Notes: a model not told the origin generated them from the letters alone. DNA of 64,000 nucleotides from Acidibrevibacterium fodinaquatile (GCF_003352165.1 NZ_CP029176.1:3843407-3907406); one strand, 5' to 3'. Shown: positions 53,428-62,422, counted from the first letter of the stretch. Program-made: numbers and translations.

Positions 53428-53619
53428 ATGCGGGCGGCATTGTCGTTTTTTCTGGTTTTGGTGATGGCGGGCGTGCTCGGCGTCCTCGTGCTCGGGATCA
53501 TCGGGGTCGCGCGTGGCGGCGATCCGCGCCGCTCCAACCAATTGATGCGCTGGCGGGTGATCCTGCAAGCGGCGGCGCTGCTGCTGCTCGCCCTGCTGCT
53601 CAGCCTCGGGCGCTCGTGA
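53428..53619 (+). CDS. Twin transmembrane (HIG1-like) small protein
   Basis: A 63-residue membrane protein with two helices (about 5-27 and 44-60) linked by a basic loop [15 protein letters not shown], the pattern of the alphaproteobacterial twin transmembrane proteins related to the HIG1 domain. The HIG1 family is linked to respiratory complex assembly; function in bacteria is unclear. It precedes etfB as in many relatives, but the cobalamin adenosyltransferase gene usually between them is absent. Start ATG 53428. Confidence 0.8.
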   Translation: MRAALSFFLVLVMAGVLGVLVLGIIGVARGGDPRRSNQLMRWRVILQAAALLLLALLLSLGRS

Positions 53620-53642
53620 GGCGCAAGGCGCCGCTCTCGCGT

Positions 53643-53671
53643 TTGACAGGCCCCGAGAGCGCTGCCTAATT
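53643..53671 (+). promoter_or_regulatory. Sigma-70-type promoter of etfBA
   Basis: TTGACA (53643-53648) with CTAATT at 53666-53671, 17 bases apart, just after the twin transmembrane gene. The first gene downstream is etfB, at 53711. The -35 matches consensus and the -10 is imperfect, so it is a reasonable but untested promoter. Confidence 0.5.
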
Positions 53672-53710
53672 TCGCCCGGGCTCCGAGGTCCGGGCATGTC
53701 AGGGAACGCA

Positions 53711-54466
53711 ATGCCGATGAAGCTTCTTGTCGCCGTCAAACGGGTTGTCGATTACAACGTCAAGGTGCGGGTGCGCAGCGACGGCAGCGGCGTCGAAACC
53801 GCGGGCGTGAAAATGTCGATGAACCCGTTCGACGAAATCGCCGTCGAGGAGGCCGTTCGCCTCAAGGAAAAAGGCGTCGTCGAGGAAATCATCGCGGTCT
53901 CGATGGGGGTTGGCGCCTGCGCCGAAACCATCCGCACCGCGCTCGCGATGGGAGCCGATCGCGGCATCCTGGTTGAAACCGATGTCGAGCTGCAACCACT
54001 CGCGGTTGCAAAGCTCCTTAAGGCGATCGTCGTCAAGGAAGCGCCGCAGCTCGTCATTCTCGGCAAACAAGCGATCGATGACGACATGAACGCGACCGGG
54101 CAGATGCTCGCCGCCCTCCTCGGCTGGCCGCAAGGGACGTTCGCGAGCAGGCTTTCGATCGCGGACGGGCGCGCCGAGGTGACGCGCGAGATTGATGGCG
54201 GGCTGGAAACCGTGTCCCTCACGTTGCCGGCGATCGTCACCACCGATCTTCGCCTCAACGAACCGCGTTATGCGAGCCTCCCCAACATCATGAAGGCGCG
54301 GAAGAAACCGATCGAGACCGTGACCCCGGCGGCGCTCGGCGTCGACCCGGCGCCACGCCTTCAGGTTCTCAAAACCACCGAGCCGCCGCGCCGCCAGGCC
54401 GGGGTCAAGGTCGGCTCGGTCGCGGAGCTGGTGGACAAGCTGAAAAACGAAGCCAAGGTGATCTGA
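53711..54466 (+). CDS. etfB: Electron transfer flavoprotein subunit beta
   Basis: A 251-residue ETF beta subunit. [19 protein letters not shown] is the N-terminus, the AMP-binding segment is [30 protein letters not shown], and the signature [43 protein letters not shown] is conserved. With EtfA it carries electrons from acyl-CoA dehydrogenases to the quinone pool. AGGGA lies 6 bases before ATG 53711; ATG 53717 is alternative. It forms an operon with etfA and the hydroxyacyl-CoA dehydrogenase. Confidence 0.95.
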   Translation: MPMKLLVAVKRVVDYNVKVRVRSDGSGVETAGVKMSMNPFDEIAVEEAVRLKEKGVVEEIIAVSMGVGACAETIRTALAMGADRGILVETDVELQPLAVAKLLKAIVVKEAPQLVILGKQAIDDDMNATGQMLAALLGWPQGTFASRLSIADGRAEVTREIDGGLETVSLTLPAIVTTDLRLNEPRYASLPNIMKARKKPIETVTPAALGVDPAPRLQVLKTTEPPRRQAGVKVGSVAELVDKLKNEAKVI

Positions 54467-54468
54467 CC

Positions 54469-55407
54469 ATGACCGCACTCGTCCTTCTCGACCATGACGG
54501 CCAGGCGATCAAGCAGCCGGCGCGGAGCGCGGTCGCGGCGGCGCAAAAGCTCGGCGAGGTGCATGTCCTCGTCGCCGGCGAGGGGATCGGCGCGGTCGCG
54601 CAAGCGGCGGCGAAGCTGCCTGGGGTTGCGAAAGTCATCGCCGCCGATGCGCCCGCCTATGCCCATGGCCTCGCCGAGCCGCTCGCCGCTCTCCTGGTCG
54701 CCCTCGCCCCCGACTATACCCATCTCCTCGCCGCGGCGACCGCGAGCGGCAAGAACGTCATGCCACGCGCCGCGGCCTTGCTCGACGTGCAGCCGATCAG
54801 CGACATTTCGGCGGTGCTCGACGCCGACACTTTCGTCCGCCCGATCTATGCCGGCAACGCGCTGGCGACGGTGAAATCGGCGGACGCGAAAAAAGTGATC
54901 ACCGTGCGCGCGACGGGCTTCGACCCGGTCGCCGCCGAGGGCGGTTCGGCGGAGATCGTCGCGGCGCCGACCCTGGCCGCGCCAGAGACCTCGCGCTTCG
55001 TCTCGGCGGAGCTCTCCAAAAGCGAGCGGCCGGAGCTGACGGCGGCGCGGATCGTCATCTCCGGCGGGCGCGGGATGCAGAGCGGCGAGAATTTTCACCT
55101 GCTCGACGCCGTCGCCGACAAGCTGCACGCCGCCGTCGGCGCCTCGCGCGCCGCGGTCGATGCCGGGTTCGTGCCCAACGACTATCAGGTCGGCCAGACC
55201 GGCAAGATCGTCGCCCCGGAGCTTTATGTCGCGGTCGGGATTTCCGGCGCGATCCAGCATCTCGCCGGCATGAAAGACAGCAAAGTCATCGTCGCCATCA
55301 ATAAGGACGAGGAAGCGCCGATCTTCCAGGTCGCCGATTATGGGCTGGTTGCCGATTTGTTCAAGGCGCTGCCGGAACTGTCCGAGGCGCTGGAGAAGGT
55401 GTCGTGA
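54469..55407 (+). CDS. etfA: Electron transfer flavoprotein subunit alpha
   Basis: A 312-residue ETF alpha. The C-terminal FAD domain contains [103 protein letters not shown], which is the family signature. It follows etfB after two bases. Its stop overlaps the GTG of the next gene (GTGA). Confidence 0.95.
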   Translation: MTALVLLDHDGQAIKQPARSAVAAAQKLGEVHVLVAGEGIGAVAQAAAKLPGVAKVIAADAPAYAHGLAEPLAALLVALAPDYTHLLAAATASGKNVMPRAAALLDVQPISDISAVLDADTFVRPIYAGNALATVKSADAKKVITVRATGFDPVAAEGGSAEIVAAPTLAAPETSRFVSAELSKSERPELTAARIVISGGRGMQSGENFHLLDAVADKLHAAVGASRAAVDAGFVPNDYQVGQTGKIVAPELYVAVGISGAIQHLAGMKDSKVIVAINKDEEAPIFQVADYGLVADLFKALPELSEALEKVS

Positions 55408-56336
55408 GCGTCGGTCTCACCGGCATCGCCGCGAGCCCGGCGGAGACCCCGGTCGCGGTGCCAATGATCCGGAAAATCGGCGTCATCGGCGCCGGGCTGA
55501 TGGGCAACGGGATCAGCCATGTCGCGGCCATCGCCGGCCTCGATGTCATCATGATGGACGTCAAACCCGAGGCGCTGACGCGGGCGATGGAAACCATCGC
55601 GCGCAACATGGACCGGCAGATCAAATCCGGCCAGATCACCGCCGACGACAAAGCGACCGCGCTCGCACGCATTCAGACCGGAGGCGATTTTTCCGGCTTC
55701 GGCGATTGCGACCTGGTGATCGAGGCAACCAGCGAGAAAGAGGAGCTAAAGCGTGCGGTCTATGCCAGCCTCACGCCGCATCTCCGCCCCGATTGCCTGA
55801 TCGCTTCCAACACCTCCTCGATCTCGATCACCCGGCTCGGCGCCAGCACCGATCGGCCGGAAAAATTTATCGGCATGCATTTCATGAATCCGGTGCCGGT
55901 GATGAAGCTGGTCGAGATCATCCGCGGCATCGCGACCGACGAGCCGACCTTTCGCGCGATCTGCGCTCTGGCCGAAAAGCTTGGCAAGACCATCGCGGTC
56001 GCCGAGGATTTTCCCGCCTTCATCGTCAACCGCATCCTGGTGCCGATGATCAACGAGGCGGTCTATGCGCTTTATGAGGGCGTCGCCTCGGTCGCGGCGA
56101 TCGATACCGCGTTGCGGCTCGGCGCCAATCACCGCATGGGGCCGCTCGAACTCGCCGATTTCATCGGCCTCGACACCTGTCTTGCGATCATGCAGGTGCT
56201 CTATGAAGGGCTCGCCGACAGCAAATATCGCCCCTGCCCGCTTCTCGTGAAATATGTCGAGGCCGGTTGGCTCGGCCGCAAGACCGGGCGCGGCTTTTAC
56301 GATTACACCCAGACCCCGCCCCGTCCGACACGCTGA
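55404..56336 (+). CDS. 3-Hydroxybutyryl-CoA dehydrogenase
   Basis: A 310-residue enzyme oxidising (S)-3-hydroxyacyl-CoA with NAD+. The nucleotide motif is RKIGVIGAGLMGNGISHVAAIAGLDVIMMDVKPE, followed by CDLVIEATSEKEELKRAVYASL and LIASNTSSISITRLG. The catalytic His lies in FIGMHFMNPVPVMKLVEII. GTG 55404, with GGAGAAGG upstream, overlaps the etfA stop; ATG 55464 would remove a 20-residue leader. It is a normal partner of etfBA in fatty-acid oxidation. Confidence 0.92.
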   Translation: MSVGLTGIAASPAETPVAVPMIRKIGVIGAGLMGNGISHVAAIAGLDVIMMDVKPEALTRAMETIARNMDRQIKSGQITADDKATALARIQTGGDFSGFGDCDLVIEATSEKEELKRAVYASLTPHLRPDCLIASNTSSISITRLGASTDRPEKFIGMHFMNPVPVMKLVEIIRGIATDEPTFRAICALAEKLGKTIAVAEDFPAFIVNRILVPMINEAVYALYEGVASVAAIDTALRLGANHRMGPLELADFIGLDTCLAIMQVLYEGLADSKYRPCPLLVKYVEAGWLGRKTGRGFYDYTQTPPRPTR

Positions 56337-56441
56337 CGTCGTCTGCCCCGGGACGACGTTAAAAATCAAGCCCATCATCGCGTTAGCGGTTCGGTAAGGC
56401 TTTTCGCGCATAGTGCGCGGAGAGATGCTCCGTTTCCGCCC

Positions 56442-58259
56442 ATGCCGGGCAAGCGAACAGGGGGATGCGTGCTCGCCGCAAGCGATGAAGCAAGGCGTCT
56501 GGAAGCGCTGCGGCAACTCGCGTTGCTCGATACGCCGCCGAACGACGAATTCGATCGCATCACCCTGCTCGCCGCGCGCTGCTTCGCTGTCCCGATCGCG
56601 ATGATTTCGCTGATCGACGCCGAACGGCAATGGGTCAAATCCCGCCACGGCCTCGATCTCACCGAAATGCCGCGCGCCACCTCGTTTTGCGATCACGCCA
56701 TCCGCGGCGATGAAAGCCTGGTGGTCAGCGATGCGCGCGAAGACCCGAGATTTCGCGACCACCCCTTGGTCACCGGCGCGCCGCATCTCCGCTTTTACGC
56801 CGGGGCGCCGCTGATCACCCGCGACCGCTACGCGATCGGCGCGCTCTGCATCCTCGATAGCAAGCCGCGCACATTCACCGCCGCCGAACGCCACTCGCTC
56901 GAAATCCTCGCCGCCCAGGTGATGCAGCTCATCGAGCTTCGCCATTCCTCCGGCCGCCTGCACCCGACCAGCCTGCTCCCGAACGCCGCCCAATTCTGCG
57001 AGGATCTCGCCGATCTCACCCGCCGCCAGCGCGGCCAGAGCCGGCTTTTCGTAATGCTCGACATCGCCGATCCCGATCACTTGCCGACTTATCTCACGAT
57101 GCTCGGTCCGCGCTGGGAACGGGATTTGCCGACGGCGATGATCCGCGGCATCCGCGCCGCGTTCGGGGAAGGTTTTCCGATCTATCATCCGCTCTCGCTT
57201 CGCTTCGGTTTTCTCCTCGACCCGTCGGCAACCCCTGGCTGGCAGGAAAAGCTCGACCAGATGGCCGTTCATCTCCGCCGGCCGATCAGCGAGACTTTGC
57301 CGCTCGCACTCTATCCCAGCATCGGGGTGGTGCCGTTCCGGCTCGGCGATTTCATGGACAAGGCCCTGCTGCAACGCGGCGTTCTCGCCGCGCACGAGGC
57401 GCGGGCGGTCGGGCGGGTATTGACCACGGCGCGCGGCCAAAGCGCCGCCGATGACTGGCATGACGCGCATATGCTGCTCGGCGAACTTCGCCGCGCCCTC
57501 GATGCGCCCGACCAGTTGACGCTCGCCTTTCAGCCGCGGCTCGATTTCCGCAGCGGCCTTTGCCGCGCGGTCGAGGCGCTGATCCGCTGGAACCACCCGA
57601 CGCTCGGCCCGGTCTCGCCCGGCGAATTCATCCCGCTCGTCGAAAATACCGCGCTGATGACCGATCTCACCTTCTGGGTCATGGATGCCGCGATGCACGC
57701 GATCGCCGAATTTCACCAAAAAGGGCAGCCGCTTCGCGTTTCGATCAATGTCTCGGCCGGTGATTTGCAAAACAGCGACATCGTCGGGCGCATCACGACG
57801 CTGCTCCGCCGCTATCGCCTGCCGGCGGAGGCGATCGAACTCGAATTCACCGAAAGCAGCCTGCTGCCCAACCGCACCATCGTGCACCAGCAATTGCGCG
57901 CGATCCGCGAACTTGGCGTCGAAATCGCGATCGATGATTTCGGCACCGGCTATAGCAACCTCGCCTATCTCAAATCCATGCCGGCCAGCGTGGTCAAGCT
58001 CGACCAATCCTTCATCCGCGTCCTCGCGACCAGCGCGCGTGACCGCGCGATCGTCAAGGCGGCGATCCTGATGGCGCATGAACTCGGCTACCGGGTGGTC
58101 GCCGAGGGGGTGGAAACGGCGGAAATCTGCGCCATGGTCGCCGGCTGGAGCTGTGACGAGGGGCAGGGCTATCATATCGGGCGGCCGATGGCGGCCGAGG
58201 CCCTGGCGCTCTGGCTCGCCGATCATGCCTTGCCGGCGGTCGCGGTGTCGCTGCCGTGA
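56442..58259 (+). CDS. GAF domain EAL-type c-di-GMP phosphodiesterase with degenerate GGDEF region
   Basis: A 605-residue cytosolic protein. A GAF domain (about 25-165) is followed by a domain in the usual GGDEF place that lacks GGDEF residues (170-330). The EAL domain (345-600) has VEALIRWNHP, SINVSAGDLQNS, ELEFTESSLL, IAIDDFGTGYSNLAYLKSM, VVKLDQSFI and VAEGVETAEICAMV, so all catalytic and metal residues are present. It should hydrolyse c-di-GMP under control of GAF-sensed signals. GTG 56469 with a better ribosome site (GGGGGA) is a good alternative start. c-di-GMP often controls exopolysaccharide; a link to the XrtA locus is conjecture. Confidence 0.9.
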   Translation: MPGKRTGGCVLAASDEARRLEALRQLALLDTPPNDEFDRITLLAARCFAVPIAMISLIDAERQWVKSRHGLDLTEMPRATSFCDHAIRGDESLVVSDAREDPRFRDHPLVTGAPHLRFYAGAPLITRDRYAIGALCILDSKPRTFTAAERHSLEILAAQVMQLIELRHSSGRLHPTSLLPNAAQFCEDLADLTRRQRGQSRLFVMLDIADPDHLPTYLTMLGPRWERDLPTAMIRGIRAAFGEGFPIYHPLSLRFGFLLDPSATPGWQEKLDQMAVHLRRPISETLPLALYPSIGVVPFRLGDFMDKALLQRGVLAAHEARAVGRVLTTARGQSAADDWHDAHMLLGELRRALDAPDQLTLAFQPRLDFRSGLCRAVEALIRWNHPTLGPVSPGEFIPLVENTALMTDLTFWVMDAAMHAIAEFHQKGQPLRVSINVSAGDLQNSDIVGRITTLLRRYRLPAEAIELEFTESSLLPNRTIVHQQLRAIRELGVEIAIDDFGTGYSNLAYLKSMPASVVKLDQSFIRVLATSARDRAIVKAAILMAHELGYRVVAEGVETAEICAMVAGWSCDEGQGYHIGRPMAAEALALWLADHALPAVAVSLP

Positions 58260-58346
58260 CCCGGCCTCGGCCGCTGCCGGAGAGAGGTCGCAGACGATCA
58301 GCCATGCGTTCCGCGCAATGGTCTGTCGTCACCGTTATGCGAGACT

Positions 58347-58364
58347 ATGCTGCAATGCAGCAAA
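58347..58364 (+). promoter_or_regulatory. PhaR-like operator upstream of the PHB-depolymerase-type gene
   Basis: ATGCTGCAATGCAGCAAA contains the perfect palindrome half-sites CTGC-AAT-GCAG and shares 15 of 18 positions with the element before phasin. It sits 47 bases before ATG 58411. The matching location in three PHB genes supports common regulation; PhaR is the obvious candidate by analogy. Confidence 0.6.
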
Positions 58365-58410
58365 CCCCACCCCATATCGCGAAAGCTTCCCCCAAGAAAA
58401 GGCGGGTCAC

Positions 58411-59421
58411 ATGCTTTCGTCGTCGTTTTCACAGCCTAGTCTTCCGCCACGCCTCGCGCTCGCGCGGCTTCGCCACAGCCTCTCGCGGCGTTGGCGAAGC
58501 GGGTTCGAGCGCTTCCTGATGCCCTGGGACGGACCGGCCGAGAGCGAATGGCTCGACATTGCGGAATTCGGGTCGAACCCGGGGCGGCTCGCGATGCGGG
58601 TTTTTCGGCCGACGACCGCGATGCTGCCCGGTGCACCGCTGGTGATGCTGTTGCATGGGTGTGGCCAAGGCGCCGGGGAATTCGCCACCAGCGGCGGCTG
58701 GATCGAGGCGGCGATCCGGCATGGCTGGGTGCTCGTGTTGCCCGAGCAGGCCATCAGCAACAACCATGCGCGCTGCTTCTCGTGGTACAACCACGGCGAT
58801 ACCCATCGCGGCCGCGGCGAGGTGCTGTCGCTCCGACAAATGATTCAGACCGCGCTTCGCCGCTTTCGCTGCGATCGGACACAGGTCTTCGTCGCCGGGC
58901 TTTCCGCCGGCGGCGCGATGGCGGCGGCGCTGCTGGCCGCCTACCCCGAGACCTTCGCCGCCGGCGCGGTCGTCGCCGGGCTTCCGGTCGGCTGCGCGAG
59001 CAATGCCGGTGAAGCGTTTTTGCGCATGCATGATGCCGGGCCGACGAAAATGACGCCGGCCGCTTGGGCGAACTTGATTGCCGCCCAGAGTGGCCACAAA
59101 GGGCGCTGGCCACGGCTTTCCATCTGGCATGGCGAGGCCGACCGGGTGGTCGATCCCGGCAATGGCGAGAATCTCGTTCGGCAATGGACGGCGCTGCACG
59201 GGCTCGATGCCGTGGACGCGGCGGTGAAACAGGTTTCCCCCGGGGTCACCCGGCGCATCTGGGGGCATGCGGCGGCGCCGAACGTCGAGGCCTGGTCGAT
59301 CGCCGGCCTCGATCACGGTTTTCCGGTCGGCGCGGACGCGGCGCGCCGTCGCCCAGCCTCACAATGGGTGCTCGGCGCCGAAATCGACGCGACCGAAGCA
59401 ATCGTCCGCTTCTGGCACTGA
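58411..59421 (+). CDS. PHB depolymerase family esterase
   Basis: A 336-residue alpha/beta hydrolase of the Esterase_PHB family. LVMLLHGCGQGAGEFATSGGW gives the oxyanion-hole region, the nucleophile Ser165 is in VFVAGLSAGGAMAAALLAAYPETF, and RLSIWHGEADRVVDPGNGE and EAWSIAGLDHGFPVG carry the Asp and His. No signal peptide is evident at the N-terminus, fitting an intracellular enzyme. It could mobilise intracellular PHB or act on oligomers. The start is ATG 58411. Confidence 0.88.
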   Translation: MLSSSFSQPSLPPRLALARLRHSLSRRWRSGFERFLMPWDGPAESEWLDIAEFGSNPGRLAMRVFRPTTAMLPGAPLVMLLHGCGQGAGEFATSGGWIEAAIRHGWVLVLPEQAISNNHARCFSWYNHGDTHRGRGEVLSLRQMIQTALRRFRCDRTQVFVAGLSAGGAMAAALLAAYPETFAAGAVVAGLPVGCASNAGEAFLRMHDAGPTKMTPAAWANLIAAQSGHKGRWPRLSIWHGEADRVVDPGNGENLVRQWTALHGLDAVDAAVKQVSPGVTRRIWGHAAAPNVEAWSIAGLDHGFPVGADAARRRPASQWVLGAEIDATEAIVRFWH

Positions 59422-59453
59422 CGTCGTCCGGCGTAAGGTGCGGGAGAGGCAGG

Positions 59454-59535
59454 CGAGGGCGCTGCCCTCGACCCGCTGGGGGCAGCGCCCCCAGACCCGC
59501 ATCACTCAACCCGCATCACTCGACCCGCATCACTC
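59454..59535. repeat. Second copy of the double-hairpin repeat, followed by a three-copy tandem repeat
   Basis: 59454-59498 matches, inverted, 42 of 45 bases of 18333-18377. It has two hairpins: CGAGGGCGCTGCCCTCG, and CTGGGGGCAGCGCCCCCAG. Two of the three differences are paired in the first stem (C/G swapped), so the hairpin is preserved. Directly after (59494-59535) a 14-base unit, RACCCGCATCACTC, occurs three times. The block lies between the convergent depolymerase and coaBC genes and may also act as a terminator. Confidence 0.85.
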
Positions 59536-59555
59536 GACCCGCGCGATCGGCCTTC

Positions 59556-60764
59556 CTATGCGCCTTCGGCGAAATGCGTGGCGATACGGGCGGCGAGCTT
59601 GCGCGCGACCGCGTCCTTCGTCATGCGCGGCCAGGTCTCCGTGCCCGCCGCGGTGATCAGCAGCACCGCGTTTTCGGCGCCCCCCATGATACCGGTCGCG
59701 GGCGAGACATCGTTGGCGACGATCCAGTCACAGCCCTTGCGCGCACGCTTGGCGGTGGCGTGGGCGGCAAGATGTTCGGTCTCGGCGGCGAAGCCGACCA
59801 CGAGACGCGGCCGGGCCGGGCCGGCGGCGGCGAGTTCGGCGAGGATATCGGGATTGGCGGTGAGTTCGAGGATCGGCGGCGCGGCGGCGGTTTTTTTCAT
59901 TTTTTCCTGGGCGGCATGGGTCACGCGCCAATCCGCGACCGCCGCGGCGCAGACGGCGATCGTGGCGGGCAGGGCGGCGAAAACCGCATCGCGCATTTCC
60001 CGCGCGGTCTCGACATGGCAAACGGTGACCCCCGGCGGATCGGCGAGCGCGACCGGCCCGGCGACCAACGTCACCCGCGCGCCGAGGGCGGCCAGCGCCG
60101 CAGCGATGGCATGGCCCTGGCGGCCAGAGCTGCGGTTGGCGATGTAGCGTACCGGGTCGATCGGCTCCTGCGTCGGGCCGCTGGTGACGATCGCGTGCTG
60201 CCCGGCAAGGGGACCCCCGTGCGCAAGCAGGGCTGCGATGGCATCGAAGATCGCGTGCGGCTCGGCCAAACGCCCGGGGCCGAATTCATGGCACGCCATT
60301 TCCCCCTCGTCCGGCCCGACGATATGAACCCCGCGCGCGGCAAGCGCCGCCAGGTTCGCAACCGTCGCCGGGTGCTGCCACATGCGCACATTCATCGCCG
60401 GCGCGACCAGCACATTCTTGTCGGTCGCGAGGAGAAGCGTGGTCGCGAGGTCATCGGCAAGACCGGCCGCCATCCGCGCAAGGATATGCGCGGTCGCCGG
60501 CGCGACCACCACGAGATCGGCGGCACGCGAGAGCTGGATATGGCCGATCTCGGCCTCGTCGGTGAGCGAGAAGAGGTTCTGATAGACGGTATTTTCCGCC
60601 AGGGTTTGGACGGCGAGCGGGGTCACGAACTCCGCCCCGGCGCGGGTCAAAACCGGGGTTACCGCGCATCCCGCGCCGCGCAGCAAGCGGATCAGTTCCA
60701 AAGCCTTATAGGCGGCGATGCCGCCGGCGATGATCAGGAGGACCCGTTTTCCGGCCAGCGTCAT
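59556..60764 (-). CDS. coaBC: Bifunctional phosphopantothenoylcysteine decarboxylase/phosphopantothenate-cysteine ligase
   Basis: A 402-residue fusion for two steps of coenzyme A synthesis. The CoaC domain (1-180) has the FMN-binding GKRVLLIIAGGIAAYKALELIRLL, HIQLSRAADLVVVAPATAHILARMAAGLADDL and MNVRMWQHPA. The CoaB domain has AIVTSGPTQEPIDPVRYIANRSSGRQGHAIAAAL and the Lys-containing segment EKMKKTAAAPPILELTANPDILAEL. ATG 60764 overlaps the ubiE stop (TGATG), so it is coupled to ubiE; the usual ubiB is not between them. Confidence 0.94.
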   Translation of the reverse strand: MTLAGKRVLLIIAGGIAAYKALELIRLLRGAGCAVTPVLTRAGAEFVTPLAVQTLAENTVYQNLFSLTDEAEIGHIQLSRAADLVVVAPATAHILARMAAGLADDLATTLLLATDKNVLVAPAMNVRMWQHPATVANLAALAARGVHIVGPDEGEMACHEFGPGRLAEPHAIFDAIAALLAHGGPLAGQHAIVTSGPTQEPIDPVRYIANRSSGRQGHAIAAALAALGARVTLVAGPVALADPPGVTVCHVETAREMRDAVFAALPATIAVCAAAVADWRVTHAAQEKMKKTAAAPPILELTANPDILAELAAAGPARPRLVVGFAAETEHLAAHATAKRARKGCDWIVANDVSPATGIMGGAENAVLLITAAGTETWPRMTKDAVARKLAARIATHFAEGA

Positions 60765-61528
60765 CAAAGCCGCCAGCCAGTATGGATGGCGACGATCCCG
60801 CCGGCGAGGTTCTCGACCGCGACCCGGGCGAACCCGGTTTTGCGCATCATCGCGGCGAGGGTTTCCTGGTCGGGAAAGGTGCGGATGCTTTCGGCGAGGT
60901 ATTGATAGCTCTCGGAATCGTGGGCAACGATGCGGCCAAGGCGCGGCAGCACCGCAAACGACCAGGCGTCATAGAGCGGCACCAGGGCGGCGACCTGGAC
61001 GCGGCTGAATTCCAGGCAGAAAAACCGCCCACCGGGGCGGAGCACCCGCAGCGCTTCGGCAAGAACGGCCTCTTTGTCGGTGCAGTTGCGCAGACCAAAG
61101 GCGATCGAGACGCGGTCGACGGTGCGGTCGGGGAGCGGCAGCGCTTCGGCATCGGCGATCAGAAAATCGAGCCCGCGGACGATCCCGCGCGCCCGCGCCC
61201 GTTCGCGCCCGACCGCGAGCATCGCCGGATTGATATCAGAGAGGATCGCCCGCCCGCCGCCCGCAGCGAGCCAGCCGAAGCTGATATCGCCGGTGCCGCC
61301 GGCGAGATCGAGCAGGGTGTCGCCGCTCCGCGGCGCGAGCCGGTCGATGAAACGCCGCTTCCAAGCGCGATGGAGCCCAAGCGACATCAGATCGTTCATC
61401 ACATCATAGCGGCGGGCGACGCTTTCGAAGACGGCGCGGACCATCGGTTTCTTCGCCGCGCGCGGGACGGCGCGAAAGCCGAAATCGGTGGTCGCCGTGG
61501 TGGCCTCGTGGCTTGGGCTGTTGCTCAT
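60764..61528 (-). CDS. ubiE: Ubiquinone/menaquinone biosynthesis C-methyltransferase
   Basis: A 254-residue UbiE. FGFRAVPRAAKKPMVRAVFESVARRYDVMNDLMSLGLHRAWKRRF is the family N-terminus; the SAM motif is LLDLAGGTGDISFGWLA. DRVSIAFGLRNCTDKEAVLAEALRVLRPGGRFFCLEFS and SIRTFPDQETLAAMMRKTGF are conserved. It methylates demethylubiquinol precursors. Start ATG 61528 (MSNSPSHEA). It is divergent from mutM with a 30-bp gap. Confidence 0.95.
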   Translation of the reverse strand: MSNSPSHEATTATTDFGFRAVPRAAKKPMVRAVFESVARRYDVMNDLMSLGLHRAWKRRFIDRLAPRSGDTLLDLAGGTGDISFGWLAAGGGRAILSDINPAMLAVGRERARARGIVRGLDFLIADAEALPLPDRTVDRVSIAFGLRNCTDKEAVLAEALRVLRPGGRFFCLEFSRVQVAALVPLYDAWSFAVLPRLGRIVAHDSESYQYLAESIRTFPDQETLAAMMRKTGFARVAVENLAGGIVAIHTGWRL

Positions 61529-61558
61529 GATGGGTTTCCTATAGCCTGAAAACTGATC

Positions 61559-62401
61559 ATGCCGGAACTCCCCGAAGTCGAGACGGTGATGCGCGCAATG
61601 GCGGGGCGGCTGCTCGGCCAGGTGATCACGCGGGCGGAGCTTCGCCGCGCCGATCTTCGCCGCCCGGTGCCGCCCAACCTCGCCGCCGCGCTCACCGGCG
61701 CGCGGGTGAGCGGCTTTCGCCGCCGCGCGAAATATATTCTCGTGCGGCTCGCCGGCGGGCAAAGCGTGCTTTGGCATCTCGGCATGTCGGGCCGCATCCT
61801 GCTCATGCCGCCCGGGGCCAACGCGCCCGAGCCGGCGCATTGCCACCTGCTCCTGGTGACCGAGGCGGGGTTTCGGCTCGGCTTCATCGATCCGCGCCGC
61901 TTCGGCCTCGTCGATCTCGTCGCGACGGTGGCGGAGGATGCCCATCCGCTGCTCGCCGGGCTCGGGCCGGAGCCGCTGGAAGAGGGGTTCACCCCGGCCC
62001 GGCTCGCGGCCAGCCTCGCCGGGCGGCAGAGCCCGATCAAATCGGTGCTGCTCGATCAGCGGGTGGTCGCCGGGCTCGGCAATATCTATGTCGCGGAGGC
62101 GCTGTTTCGCGCCCGCCTCCATCCCGCGCGCTTGGCCGGTGACATCTCGCGCCCCGGCGCCGCCCGCCTGGTCGCCGCGATCCGCGAGACGCTGACCGAG
62201 GCGATCGCCGCCGGTGGCTCCTCCTTACGCGATTACGTCCAGCCCGATGGCGAACTCGGCTATTTCCAGCACGCGTGGCGGGTCTATGGCCGGGCCGGGG
62301 CGCCGTGCCCGGATTGTCCCGGCGCGCCGCGTTGCGCTGGGGTTGCGCGCCTCGTGCAAGCCGGGCGAAGTTCGTTCTATTGTCCGCGCCGGCAACGCTG
62401 A
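61559..62401 (+). CDS. mutM: Formamidopyrimidine-DNA glycosylase (Fpg)
   Basis: A 280-residue base-excision glycosylase for 8-oxoguanine. Processed N-terminus [13 protein letters not shown] gives the nucleophile Pro2 and Glu3; the Lys in [25 protein letters not shown] is present, and [15 protein letters not shown] is the helix-two-turn-helix. The C-terminal zinc finger is odd: [10 protein letters not shown] begins with the usual Cys pair, but the end reads FYCPRRQR, where relatives have CxxCQ, so the fourth Cys is Arg. An extra Cys (PRC) might substitute. Operon-linked to the enoyl-CoA hydratase (21-bp gap). Confidence 0.94.
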   Translation: MPELPEVETVMRAMAGRLLGQVITRAELRRADLRRPVPPNLAAALTGARVSGFRRRAKYILVRLAGGQSVLWHLGMSGRILLMPPGANAPEPAHCHLLLVTEAGFRLGFIDPRRFGLVDLVATVAEDAHPLLAGLGPEPLEEGFTPARLAASLAGRQSPIKSVLLDQRVVAGLGNIYVAEALFRARLHPARLAGDISRPGAARLVAAIRETLTEAIAAGGSSLRDYVQPDGELGYFQHAWRVYGRAGAPCPDCPGAPRCAGVARLVQAGRSSFYCPRRQR

Positions 62402-62422
62402 GACGAGAGGGAGAGACATCAC

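Noticed and set aside
59064..60905. 613-codon plus-strand frame across the depolymerase end, repeat and coaBC
   Set aside because: It crosses two well-supported genes and the palindromic repeat, so it is not a coding region.
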